Below are positions 34,601-44,910 of a stretch of DNA of 64,000 nucleotides, in pieces. The stretch comes from Taudactylus pleione. Lineage: Eukaryota > Chordata > Amphibia > Anura > Myobatrachidae. The stretch spans positions 1,927,001 to 1,991,000 of the forward strand of contig JAUIMM010000566.1 in assembly GCA_031769625.1 (NCBI GenBank), read 5' to 3'. Within the stretch, counting starts at the first letter, position 1; the number at the start of each line of letters is the position of its first letter. A program made the position numbers and the translations under genes. Under the pieces are notes generated by a model. That model saw only the letters and a list, made by a program, of their open reading frames with translations, did not search any database and was not told where the DNA came from.

Positions 34601-35446
34601 AGTGTCATCTCCTAGTCATGCCACTGCCTTGAAGCAAACAAAAAATGGGGTCAATGTGAGCATTGCTAACAGTCACTGACTGGAATGTGGTAGAGTAGAG
34701 GGTAAAATACTAACTTCTAAAGTGTGTCGCAATAGATAGGGGACTGTGGACTGTTTCTCCTAACTGTTCTTATATTGCAGAATGGTAATAAGTTACTTTT
34801 ATTATTACCCTGCCCAGGCATTTTGTGTCCTTTTATTGGCGAAGTAAAGACAGTCAGTAAGGCCTTATAATTAGAAAACTTTCTCTAATGTTAATACATG
34901 CATGTGTTATCAAAATATTGCGGATCAATTGGTTGTGCCAGAAATACAGCAGTCCATCAGTAAAAGTATCAAATTGTCTATTTGGTTACATTGTTTGTAG
35001 ATTAAATAATAATCCTATATACTGTAATCTGCAAATCCCATCAGTGATGATTTGTATCAATTTCCACTCATAAAGGCATCCCACTTAGGTGGGATAGTTT
35101 AGTTTTTTATCTCACCAGTAAGGTAATGACACACTTTTTGATACTCTCTTCTTCTCTGCACCCGATCTCTTGATGTTTAATTCCCTGCTCCATGCTTCCT
35201 GGTGTGATAGTCACTTTCGGGTTGGCTAATGTCCAGTTCAACTTTTCCTCTCTAGTCCCATCCCCAGTGACTTGCTGACATTACCATCTGGTCTCAATGG
35301 TATTGGCAGGAACTCCTGGTTTTTCTACATTTTTCTCCATAATGCTAGGTATCCCTTGAGTCTCCCCTTGGGCATTGTTTAGCAGTGTAAAGGATCACGG
35401 TCTTGTTCCAACACTGGTCATCAAGTTTGCAGTGTTCACCCAACAT

Positions 35447-35476
35447 GTTTCACTTGCGTTTGTCAAGCTTCATCAG
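35447..35476 (-). ncRNA. Hammerhead-ribozyme-like core motif
   Basis: On the minus strand, CTGATGA (35476-35470) is followed by a stem-loop (GCTTG, 7-nt loop, CAAGT) and then GAAAC (35451-35447). CUGAUGA, stem II and GAAA are the invariant core of hammerhead ribozymes, which Penelope-like elements are known to carry. One extra A sits between CTGATGA and the stem, so canonical spacing is off by one. Helices I and III were not resolved. It may be a relic of a Penelope direct repeat. Confidence 0.35.
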
Positions 35477-36669
35477 GGAAATAAATTGCTAGTAATGACA
35501 TTTATAGGGTTCTTTCAGCTGTTGGGGCTTCACCAATTAGCAAATTCTGTCAATCAAAAGGTTTTCCTGAGTTTGCTGCATTTGGTGTGAATGATAGTGT
35601 TTCTGTATAAAAATGTAATTCTCAGGGTTTTTTTAATAATAAATGCTATCACTTAAATAATATAGCGGTTCACTTATTAATTATTTTATTTACCATATAT
35701 AAGCAGTATGTTCTGGTAAACATTGCATTCGATATGGATGGTATTGGGTCGGCATTTAAATAAAAAATAATAGAAAAAATGTAGGAAATAACAAAATACT
35801 ATTTTTTATGTTGCTGAAAAACATGGAATTTTAAATACATTGTCTTCCGAACATTTTCTTCCAAAGATTTTGTAAAGGATTTTGCATTCAGGTAACATAG
35901 TATTGTTGCATGTAGCAATGCTCTGTAAGTCAATTGATTTGTTTTTCTTATGCGACTAATTTAATTTGTCACAAAGAACTTCTGAATACTCGATTGATTG
36001 TTCAAAATAAGGTTACTGGATTGTGAACACAAATGCTTGCTGATGAATTTTAGAACAATACACTTGCTTGTGTGAAATAAGAATAGTTTAGACGTAAGGC
36101 TTAATCTTTTATGATTAACCTGTTGTGACTTTGAACCTGTTGAGTCAATTTAGCTTTTTATTTTGCCACATCACCACGCTGTTTTATATTGCATATTGTA
36201 TTCATAGCCTGGCATACACAGGCACCAAAATACACCAAATAATGTCCTAAGCTCTTTTATAATGTAGTCAACTTTGTATTTAGTATAAGTAACATAAGAT
36301 TAAAAACTCATACATCAAAACTACTGTACAGTAAGTATATGTTCCTATATCATATGACGACAACAACAAGCCTTGAAGGATGGAATCACCCAACATTCAC
36401 CACTGCACTATAAAAGATTGTTAGCTCCAAGCCGATGATCAGGATCCAAGGGGTTTCCAGTGTTCAGCAGAACAGAACCATTCTACTGTATGCATTTTTG
36501 AGGATCAACTTAATCAGGCTTCATTGGTCGATACCATGCACACATTGTGCGTTTACCAAAAAGATAACAGTCCTTTCCATGGGACTGTCACCTTTACCTA
36601 AATATTGGTTCTGAAACTCACAGCACAGACAAATTTCTCAACTGGTTGGACAGAATCAGTATGATTTAC

Positions 36670-36960
36670 CACCGGTGGCATGCCTAACCCTAACCTCCAG
36701 GGGGGTGCCTAACCCTAAGTCCCCCCTGGGAGCCCTTAACCTAACCACCCCCCACCCCCACCCCCGTGGCTGTCTGCGCCCGCCTTACCTTCGATCAGTA
36801 AGCTGGGTGGCGGGCTCCCGACATAGGTCTAATGACAGACGTCGAGATTTTGATGCCTGTCATTTGTACCTTGCCGAGATAAAGCAGTCAGGAAGCCAGT
36901 GGTCGGCATTGAGACCGCCGGCTTCCCGGTTGGACATCTTGGGTCATTTTGTTTCTGCAA
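36670..36960. repeat. CTAACC-rich interspersed repeat, third copy
   Basis: It contains GCCTAACCCTAACCTCC, GGTGCCTAACCCTAAG and later GTCGAGATTTTGATGCC and GGCATTGAGACCGCCGGC, the same architecture as 1-900. From 36961 to 37310 nothing is recognised. Confidence 0.5.
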
Positions 36961-37828
36961 GTGATACAGCTCCTAAATAATGGCTGTAGCACCTGTATAA
37001 AATTAGATGCCACCTTCTCTTCCACACCTTTCTAGTGTAACTACATATACAATAGACATTTACTGTGACTGATTTCAGCCTTAGTATTGTAGTATTGAAT
37101 GTGGTTCTAAGGAAGTGATTTCCACCTATCCAAAAGTGGATATTTGTATTAAAAACTTAATTGGCCTTCCTGACATTTATTTGGCTTGTTATTGTGAAGA
37201 CTGCATTCTAAGGATGTTATTTCCAGGATGTAGAGTTATAACTGGAGTTTGAACTAGATTTTTCCCCATTCACCATCTCGAAAATGTCACAAGATCTCAA
37301 GTATTACAACCCTGGCATGTTATTACTCCACAATTCAACCCTCCTGCAACTAATTTTTGCCTACTCTCCCAGAACATCCAGGAGACTCCAGAATCTCATG
37401 TGGCACTCTGGGACACCTGGATAGTGAGAAAATCTTTCAAAGCCAACTCGCTACCGCCCACTTCATGAGTATAGAGGGTGGTCTTTGCAGCTTGATGATA
37501 CAATTTGCGCTTAATCACATAATTGTGGACTTTTTTACCTTCCCTTGCATTTATTTTGCAAAGCGATGCAAATTGGGTGCAGGACTTCCTCCAATCATTA
37601 ATGAGGAGGTTGATGATGAACGTGGTGGTGGTGATTGCATGTGCTGGGATCTATCCATGCTGTTGGCAGCTAATGCTGGACTGTTTGTTATTATTTTACA
37701 TGGTTTGCTAGATTTTGTCATTGCCCCTACATCTACTTACTTAGACAGCACAAATGCTACAGGTGCCTTGACAAATGATGTCAGGATTTGGGTAAAAATT
37801 ATTCCAAACAGATGAGTTGGCTTTTTTG

Positions 37829-38170
37829 GTGTTATGCCCAAGCATGACAATGTCCTTTTTCTTATCATTGGCAAGAACTGCTGTCTCTGTTGGCTGACAC
37901 AAACAACATCATCCTCCTGAATACTATTAACTTCTTCTTGTCTAACACAATTTTCATCAACATCGTCATTAGCAGTGCAATTCCAAAGTAGCATCCTCAA
38001 TTTCTATTTCTAAATCATCATTATCATTACTTTTACTACTACTCATCCTCACATTTGCAGAGGGTGCACAAATGGTTGAAGGAGGGTTCTCTTGGATTAC
38101 AGTGTCAAAAATCTGAGACTCACACATATAATTTATATACACCCTTAGACTCTCCTAAGGTATCTGTGAA
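37829..38170 (-). pseudogene. Ancient hAT transposase N-terminal fragment
   Basis: Read on the minus strand, this resembles the region before the BED finger of the 7032 transposase. It has the order ACCCTTAGACTCTCC, GAGGGTGCACAAATGG and then a frame with DVVCV-SQQ and GITPKKPTHLFG. In copy 1 the equivalents are CTTGGACTCTCC (copy 2 strand), a GCGTGCAAATGG segment, and GDVVCLNQ then MPGQKTKHSTSLVW. Both are followed by a hydrophobic/aromatic stretch. Identity is low and no intact frame remains, so it is much older than the three full copies. Confidence 0.45.
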
Positions 38171-38199
38171 GTTTATAAACACACAATTTACAGAGCCAG

Positions 38200-38997
38200 T
38201 GCTGGTTTTAAATATAGGTGGAAATAAAATGCGTAGGGGTCCCCCTACTACTGGGTCTCCATGGCCAAAGCATTCTCACCCCAAGCCAGTCAGGCCAAGC
38301 CGGGGATCTCAGGGGATGTAGGGACCCCCCAAAAAAGGGGTCCCCTCTCTCCTGAAACTCCAGGCTTGGTCTGAAGCTCAGAGCTCTTCTCCGCACCCCT
38401 GGGCTGTGGGTATGGGGATAATAAAGTCTAAAATAGTAGAAAACTATTGTATTTTTCAGTGGAACTATAGGTGCCAGCATGCCTGCCTTTTGGCACTTCT
38501 GAAACTACAAGTGCCAGCAGGCTGCCGGCACCCGTACTCCCACTGTAAAATAGTTACAAAATCACAGTACACACACCATATCTAGTAAAACTTTATTACA
38601 TACACCTAACCCACTCACACATACTTACCTGATCCAGCCGGTCTATCCTCTTCGCCCATGTAGATTCCACGGATGTATCTGGAAAAAAGACCCCATACTC
38701 ACCTCCATCCTGAAGCATCCACAGTCATGGCAAAATAAAAAAAAACAACTTACGCAAACAATGCGAACAGGTGCAAGTATACAGTATGTTGTGACATATA
38801 CTTGCACCTCACGAAATGACAGATGACCGTAATCATCTGTTATTTCCCACGGGCTGCTAGCCAATCAACGTCCACTTTACATGTAACAGACGCTCATTGG
38901 CTGGTTACACATGGTTCCCAGCCAATGAGCCTGCCTAAACTCACCCAAGATTGTGATCTCGACCAAACTCGAATCTTAGTAAATTTACCCCTAAGAC
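38200..38997. mobile_element. Half-copy of the large foldback element
   Basis: GGTTTTAAATATAGGTGGAAA, CCAGGCTTGGTCTGAAGC, AACTATAGGTGCCAGCATGC and the terminal CTTAGTAAATTTACCCCTAAG parallel one arm and the right end of 29446-34105. A small hairpin at 38860-38935 (CCAATCAACG..., CGCTCATTGGCTGG, GCCAATGAGC) may be the old axis. From 38998 to 39688 nothing is recognised. Confidence 0.5.
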
Positions 38998-39688
38998 TGC
39001 AGATTTTTTTTCACACCAGGTAAAATGAAAATATTTTTTCTACATTATACAGTAAATTTTTGGGGTTGCAGCTAACAGGGACAGGAAACACCCAGAGTAC
39101 TGTAATATACGTTGCCATTTCAAGAGACACACTCTTGAAGTACTATTTAAATTGAATTACAAAAGACTGCAAATAATCCTTTTTCTTTGCTATTACTTTT
39201 GTATAACAGGAGGTCGTATTTGGTGTGCAGCAAACACAGCACAGACAGTATACTATTTATTTCACAAATAATCTTGAAATCACAGTGTCTCTAGTCTCTA
39301 CCCTCATACACAAGAGACAATATAAATGATATGCTGCAGTATAGATATTTTAGATACTCTTGTGCAAGATTCACTTTAACAAACATATATAAGCATCTTA
39401 TGTGCAGCACTGAATTGCAGGTGCTGCTATGTCAGTCTGAAAAACAGACACACAGTAGCCTATTTGCAGTTTGCAGTGCACACTGGATTGCAGTTGCTAG
39501 CTAGTGTGTCTGACAAATAAATGTACACAGTGACAAAGATGCCTGCAGTCACTTTTCCCACCTATTCCATCTACCTACTACAAATCTCTCTAATCTAATT
39601 CTAATGGCATCTTTTGAAGAGCAGCTACAGCCCTCACCCTCTCCATACACTCTCCTGTGCAGGAGCATCAGAATTATTTTATATTGGG

Positions 39689-40024
39689 CAGTAGTGGCAT
39701 CATTGTATCTGGTGACACCCGGTGTGCACTCCGTGTGCCCCTCACATGACGGAGCCATGAGCACCTGCAAGGGGCGTGGCCTAACATAAAGGGGGTGTGT
39801 CATTGTGGGAAATACCTTCGGGAGTGTGCCCAGCATCCCCAGTGATGCTAGGCTGCCCCCAGAGGCTAGTGCCTGCATTGTCGGCCCTTCCTCTGTGACA
39901 GGAGCCAAGTGCTGCAGCACCCGGCCCCTGTCACTGAGGAGGAGCTGACATTTTTGTGTCACCACCTGTGAGGGTGACACCCAGTGCAGCCTGCACCCCC
40001 CACATGCCCATAGCGGCGCCACTG
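39689..40024. mobile_element. Possible nonautonomous hAT element, GC-rich
   Basis: It begins CAGTAGTGGCATC and ends GGCGCCACTG, resembling hAT-type CAGTGGCG termini. The flanking octamers match poorly (ATATTGGG and TTGGTGGG). The segment is clearly more GC-rich than its surroundings, and the GC-rich stretch continues to about 40500 without a recognised element. Confidence 0.4.
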
Positions 40025-40529
40025 TTGGTGGGGACAACATAAAATCATTCTGACAACCCTGCGCCCACCCCCCTCCATTTCTCGCTCTTACCTGTTGCTG
40101 GGCAGCTGTACCTGGGCAGGCCTCTGCTCCTCCCAGCAGCTGATACTCACCGCCTCCGGATGGGCTCACTCCTGCAAAAGCCCGCCCAGTGCTGACACAG
40201 ACCACCTCATCTGGGCTCCGTCCCCTCAGCATCCGGGCACCACTGCAGGGACTGGAGCAGCGAGCATTGACGGTCAGGTGCTATAGGCTACACAGTCCCT
40301 GCAGTGCAACAGAGCAGGAGGTATAATGTACGGTCTTTTAACTTAAAGACCACTCATTACATCTCCTCCTCCTCCATACAGCGCGGGGGCCGTGCAGCAT
40401 ATTGGTATAAAGCACAGCCCCTGACCGCCTGAGGTGACTGCACTTTTAACATGTTCGGGGAGGGGTGAGCCGCCTCCTTGTCTCCGCCCCATGTTCTGAC
40501 GCCCATGCTCCTGTATTAAATGACACCTG

Positions 40530-40665
40530 ATCAAGACGGAGGGACTTATATGACATTTTGCCTCATTTTGAGAAATAAACTTGGCGGGAAGACCAGAGTC
40601 TGGACTCGTTTCTACTGGTAGATCAGGTGTGTTCGGATATCATCAAAACCGACCCACTCATTTCT
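40530..40665 (-). repeat. Diverged 5' terminal fragment of the hAT family
   Basis: The order GACATTTTGCCTCATTTTGAG, then GGCGGGAAGACCAGAGTC, then TTCGGATATC...CCCACTCATTTCT follows the minus-strand 5' end of copies 2 and 3 (GACGTTTTGCCTCGATTTCAG, GGCGGGAAAAGTCGAGCC, CCGAACCCGCTCACCCC). Only the terminal region is seen. Confidence 0.45.
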
Positions 40666-41517
40666 ACATATTACACCTTTCTGGGGTTGTAGCTCCGAAT
40701 ACTAAAAGAGCAGATGTCACTGCTGTGTATAAAAAAGATATATAATACATAGGTAATGAATAAAGAAAAAATAATAGAAATAATAATATGATAAGATAAT
40801 AATAGACAAAAAATAATTAAATTTCGTTTTTTTGGAAATTAAAATGGTGCATGGTGATAGTTTTCCAGTATGTGATATTTTTCTTGAAATATTATTTAGT
40901 TATTTTGATCTAAGGAATGGGTATTCCGGGGTTCATATAGGTTACACAACTTAAGTATAATTTCTCTACCATACACACCCAGATTCCCAAGAGGTAGGAA
41001 AACTTTGGCATTATGTATTCATACAATGTTCTAATCTCTTTGCACTTTCCCATTCATCGTCTGTTGCAGTTGTGTAACTGCAAGGACTTGATACCCCTCC
41101 AAACATATGCTGTAAGCCATCAGCCTCACTTGTATGCAAATTAAAACTTCTATCAATATGTATTCTGAGGTGCGTTATTGATTTCTGCCTCAGGTAAGTA
41201 TGTTAATGAGATGTGGGGGGGAGAGGACTTTAGTTTCATGATTATAGCGAGAGAACCTAACAAGGTTGTTATAAAGCTTTAAAAAAAAAATCTGTGTCTT
41301 CTGCACAACTGTAAAAGTTTAACTTGCTGTATAGACAACATTGTACTCATCATGGAACTAACACAGAACTCACCAGCAGCCCATGGCCAGTACTCATTAA
41401 TGTTCTGGTAACACTGATAAAAATAGTTTATTTAAGGCCACGTATGTGGGTATGTTAGATTAGTGTCCAGCAGGGGTAATTATTCCCAACCCATGAGGCA
41501 AAATTGCATCCTCTGCG

Positions 41518-41862
41518 TAGAGATGTACGATATGGTTCTCCAGAAATCCGAATCCACGTGAATTAGGTGAATCCAGGTCAATTTGAGTCGCAGTTCTGAT
41601 CTGCTGAGGAAATCCGGGTAAATCCAAGTCATGGTTCTGATTTTTTTTGCAGTTCAGAATTCAGATTTTAATCCGAATCTTGTGTTTTGGATTGCATAAA
41701 TTACATGATTTTAGCTGTTTTTAAAAACATTTTATGTATTTAAAAAAAAAATCTAGATTCAAAATGAAAACACTTGAGGGTGGTTTTGCAAAACCTAAAA
41801 CTCGAAGATGAAATCATAACCAAAACCAAAACACGGGGGATGGGGTTCAGCACACATCTCTA
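41518..41862. mobile_element. Nonautonomous hAT element, second copy
   Basis: It begins TAGAGATGTACG and ends CACACATCTCTA. The flanking octamers CCTCTGCG (41510-41517) and CCTCAACG (41863-41870) agree at 6 of 8. The interior (CCAGAAATCCGAATCCACG at left, ACCAAAACACGGGGGATGGG at right) is very close to 14040-14379. Confidence 0.75.
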
Positions 41863-42915
41863 CCTCAACGTCTTGTCCCCAACATGCAATAACCTTTCTT
41901 TTTTTTTTTAAATCTCTGTATATTATTTTGTAACATAATATCTCCATGACGCACTTTACTCAAGTGCCATTTATAGGTGGATGCTAGAACCACCCGGGGG
42001 TTTTGGGAATATCCCTAGTGCTGTCATAATGGGGCTTGAATTTCTAGTGTGAGGATCAAATTTTTTATGGGGGCCTGACAGCTGTAGGGAATACAGAACC
42101 ATGCAGAACAGCCTAGAGCTGGTTAGGATGCTGGATATTTTCCCCAAAGATTTCAATTAAATTACATCTTAAAAGTATAGATATCTCTGTAGCTGGGAAA
42201 TGTCTTGTTAATTATACTTCTTTTAATTTAAATAGGCTGGACGTGATGACACTGACTTTGAACCTGTGCAGGCTATATATTTTTATTTTAGTGCAACAAG
42301 TGTAGTCCTTAATAAGGTACATTAATTGAAGTGCCACTGTAGAAATAAAATAAGGGGTCAGTCCCCTCTGACAGGGAGTCTTACATTCCTGACACAATAG
42401 CTTCCTGGGCTGGGATGACTCGTGTGGTACCGAGATCTAAAGCTTTGCTGCTGTCAGGCTTTCAGCACCTGGATATTTCCATAACACAGTGCTGCTCTAG
42501 CTGGAACACTGGTGCCCCCATGATTGGCTAAACTACAGCGTCTCAGTACTTTTCAAGTGGGGAGGGGGCTCCACTTGCGGCCTCCTTGCCTCAGGCTAAG
42601 GCACCAGACTCCAGGAATGATACAGTCCAGAATTGCACTTCAGCCTGCACAGTTCCCAGATTCCTCCCAGGTATATCAGCTCTCCCTAACAATGCCCTAA
42701 AAAATGTTCTGTGGAGAATTAATTCAAAGAAAATTCCTCATACTCTCTTTGGTGCATGGTATTTTTGAGTTCAAGCTAAATCAACACTACTGTCGGACCT
42801 GATGCATATTTATTGTCTAATGCATAAAACAGACCAAATTTCACTTTAAGGAAATGGATAGAAAACAGCATATCCAATTTGGGGATCAAATACTGTAAAA
42901 AAAAGTATACTCACT

Positions 42916-42955
42916 CTCTCTCTTTTGAGAGAGAGATCGAAAGAGAGAGAGAGAC
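42916..42955. repeat. (CT)n/(GA)n purine-pyrimidine tract
   Basis: CTCTCTCTC meets GAGAGAGAG head-on near 42931, making a short inverted microsatellite. The stretch 41871-42915 otherwise holds nothing I recognise. Confidence 0.8.
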
Positions 42956-43205
42956 GCCCTAGCTGTTTGGAGTTTGTTTATTCTTCCCGTTGCCTAGTCT
43001 TCCCCCAGGTACTTCAGTTTCCTCCCACAATTTAAAGATATACTGGTAGGTCTATTGCTACCAACAAAAATTAACTCTATTGTGTATGTGGTAGAGAATA
43101 TAGATTGTAAGCTCTCCTGGGGCAGGGCTTGATGTAAATGGGCAAATATTCTATGTAAAGCACTGCAGAATATGTGTGCGCTATATAAATAACTGGTAAT
43201 AAATA
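42955..43205 (+). repeat. SINE/LINE-tail-like interspersed repeat
   Basis: It contains TTTCCTCCCACAATTTAAAG, TATAGATTGTAAGCTCTCC, GGGGCAGGGCTTGATG and GTGCGCTATATAAATAA, and ends in an AATAAATA-type tail. It is the forward-oriented relative of 2507-2640. The A/T-rich simple tail fits a retroposed 3' end. Confidence 0.55.
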
Positions 43206-43275
43206 ATAAATACTAGAGAAAGAGACAGAGAGATGTATGTATATTGCATAAAAATTTTGGGTAGACAACCAAAAC

Positions 43276-43549
43276 TAGAGATGTACGTGGACCCCTGTGA
43301 ATTAATTTTTGTTTTGTATCTGGATTCATCTTCATGTTGTGGTTTCGGAAGTGTATTTAAAAACAAAACAAAAAGAAAACAACTAAAATCATGTAATTTG
43401 GACCTGTTTACATGCAATCCCAAACCTGAGTTCGGGTTTAAAGGGGACCACGAAACCAAGGACTCGGTTCGACTTGAACCCCAAAGTGATTCCAAACCCT
43501 AAGTTTCAGTTGTTGTCAGTTCTCTGGAAAACGGACCGACACATCTCTA
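43276..43549. mobile_element. Nonautonomous hAT element, TSD ACCAAAAC
   Basis: It begins TAGAGATGTACG and ends CACATCTCTA. A perfect octamer ACCAAAAC lies at 43268-43275 and 43550-43557. The interior is the same family as 14040 and 41518 but in reverse orientation (GTTTTG-rich half at the left). Confidence 0.85.
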
Positions 43550-43664
43550 ACCAAAACGTTACAATTCTTCAACAAGGAATGTTTATATGTGTTTACTGGA
43601 ATAGTTCTGCTGAAAACTATGTTCTTTCAGAAACATAATTTCTCAACATGTTCATAACAGGATG

Positions 43665-43985
43665 TAGTCTCAATACCGACATCAGAATACTGACAAGGGA
43701 TTTAAGATAGACGTCGAAATACTGACACCTATCTTAATCCAAACACCCGAACGCTGAAGGACGCCAGCCCGAACAAGGCAAGAGAGGGGGGCTAGGGTTA
43801 GGCACCCCCGGGGGGAGATAAGGGTTAGGCACTAAGGGGGAGGTTAGGGTTAGGCACCACTAAGAGAGGGTTAGGGTTGGGGGGAGAGGGGTAGGGATAG
43901 GGTACTTAACTGCCCCATCGGGATCTTCTCTCTTAGGGCTCTTAGCATCGGGATACTTCATACCCATTCTGTTCTCAACTATAAG
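43665..43985. repeat. CTAACC-type repeat, reverse orientation
   Basis: The core carries GGGTTAGGCACCCCCGGGG and GGAGGTTAGGGTTAGGCACC, the complement of the CCTAACCTCC cores elsewhere. The flanks contain ATACCGACATCAGAATACTG and CGGGATACTTCATACCC. It includes TTAGGGTTAGG stretches that resemble, but are not, a telomeric array. Confidence 0.55.
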
Positions 43986-44159
43986 TAACAGAACCTGGCA
44001 CTTTATTTTTCGTACCCCTGTAACTAGATGAGAAGACACTGGAGTTCCTTTGTCACTGTTTGTATACAGGGTTTGTAAACTGTATGCATATTTATTCTAT
44101 AATTAGCAATGATTTTAACATTCATGTTTATGTTTTTTCCCCTTATGTTTCTTTACCAC

Positions 44160-44440
44160 ACTTAAGGTCTGGGAAAAGTGACAGCTGCCTATATGCAGTC
44201 TCTGCAGTCAGGAATTCTAGGTAACTAACTAGCCATAGGGATCACTCTGTGCCTTGTTATAACCTGTCGAAGCCGAACGATTGGCTGAGACCAGATCTTA
44301 AAATTAATATCGAACGACGCATTTACGTTGCCTCTGATGATGCCATCTTGCGTCGTCAGCAGGAAACCATGGTGTGTGATGCTAATATGCTATTATTAGC
44401 ATCGTGCGATTACATACACTGCATAATGTTTAAAATCCTA
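44160..44440 (+). other. CpG-containing segment with a short unidentified ORF
   Basis: An 85-codon frame (44249-44506) includes residues RPDLKINIERRIYVASDDAI. The DNA here has several CpG and CGTCGTC motifs, unlike its AT-rich neighbours, which could mean recent arrival. I recognise no family. The region 43990-44160 and the (TA)n tract at 44887-44908 are otherwise featureless. Confidence 0.25.
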
Positions 44441-44910
44441 TCATACCCCATACGCACGTATAACACATATAAATATATATATTTAAAGACTTCATATATT
44501 CAGTGATGACATACTTGTCTTGTAGACATGTCTGTGACAAATAATCAAGAATACACAAAGATACTGTGTTTACTTCAAATATATACACAGTATGTCTGTG
44601 GCAATGGAAATGTAACCCAGACACTGATATGCACAATTGAAGTGTTCTGAATGTGAATTTATAAACAATTTCCAGATGTGTAGCTATTCTTAACAAATGT
44701 AGACCTTATATCCAATGCTGATGTAGTTAAGTAGAACTAACAGTTGTATTAGGAGAGCCTTTTGTTAAAATTATCAGATTGTTTGCCAAAGCTTGCTCCA
44801 TCTATGAACAGGACAAAACCCCATTGTCTGTCATTCTTTTAGTCCAGACAGAAGTAAAATAAATAATAACCAGTTTGAGGATATTTATATATATATATAT
44901 ATATATTATA

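Noticed and set aside
39549..40232. 227-codon minus-strand ORF
   Set aside because: It overlaps a probable hAT MITE and GC-rich DNA where long open frames arise by chance. It has no recognisable domain.
42586..42768. Short plus-strand ORF as an exon
   Set aside because: No splice context, no homologous motif, and the length is expected by chance.
43800..43890. Interstitial telomeric repeat
   Set aside because: TTAGGG-like units are few, impure and mixed with GTTAGGCACC; the segment belongs to a dispersed repeat with flanks.
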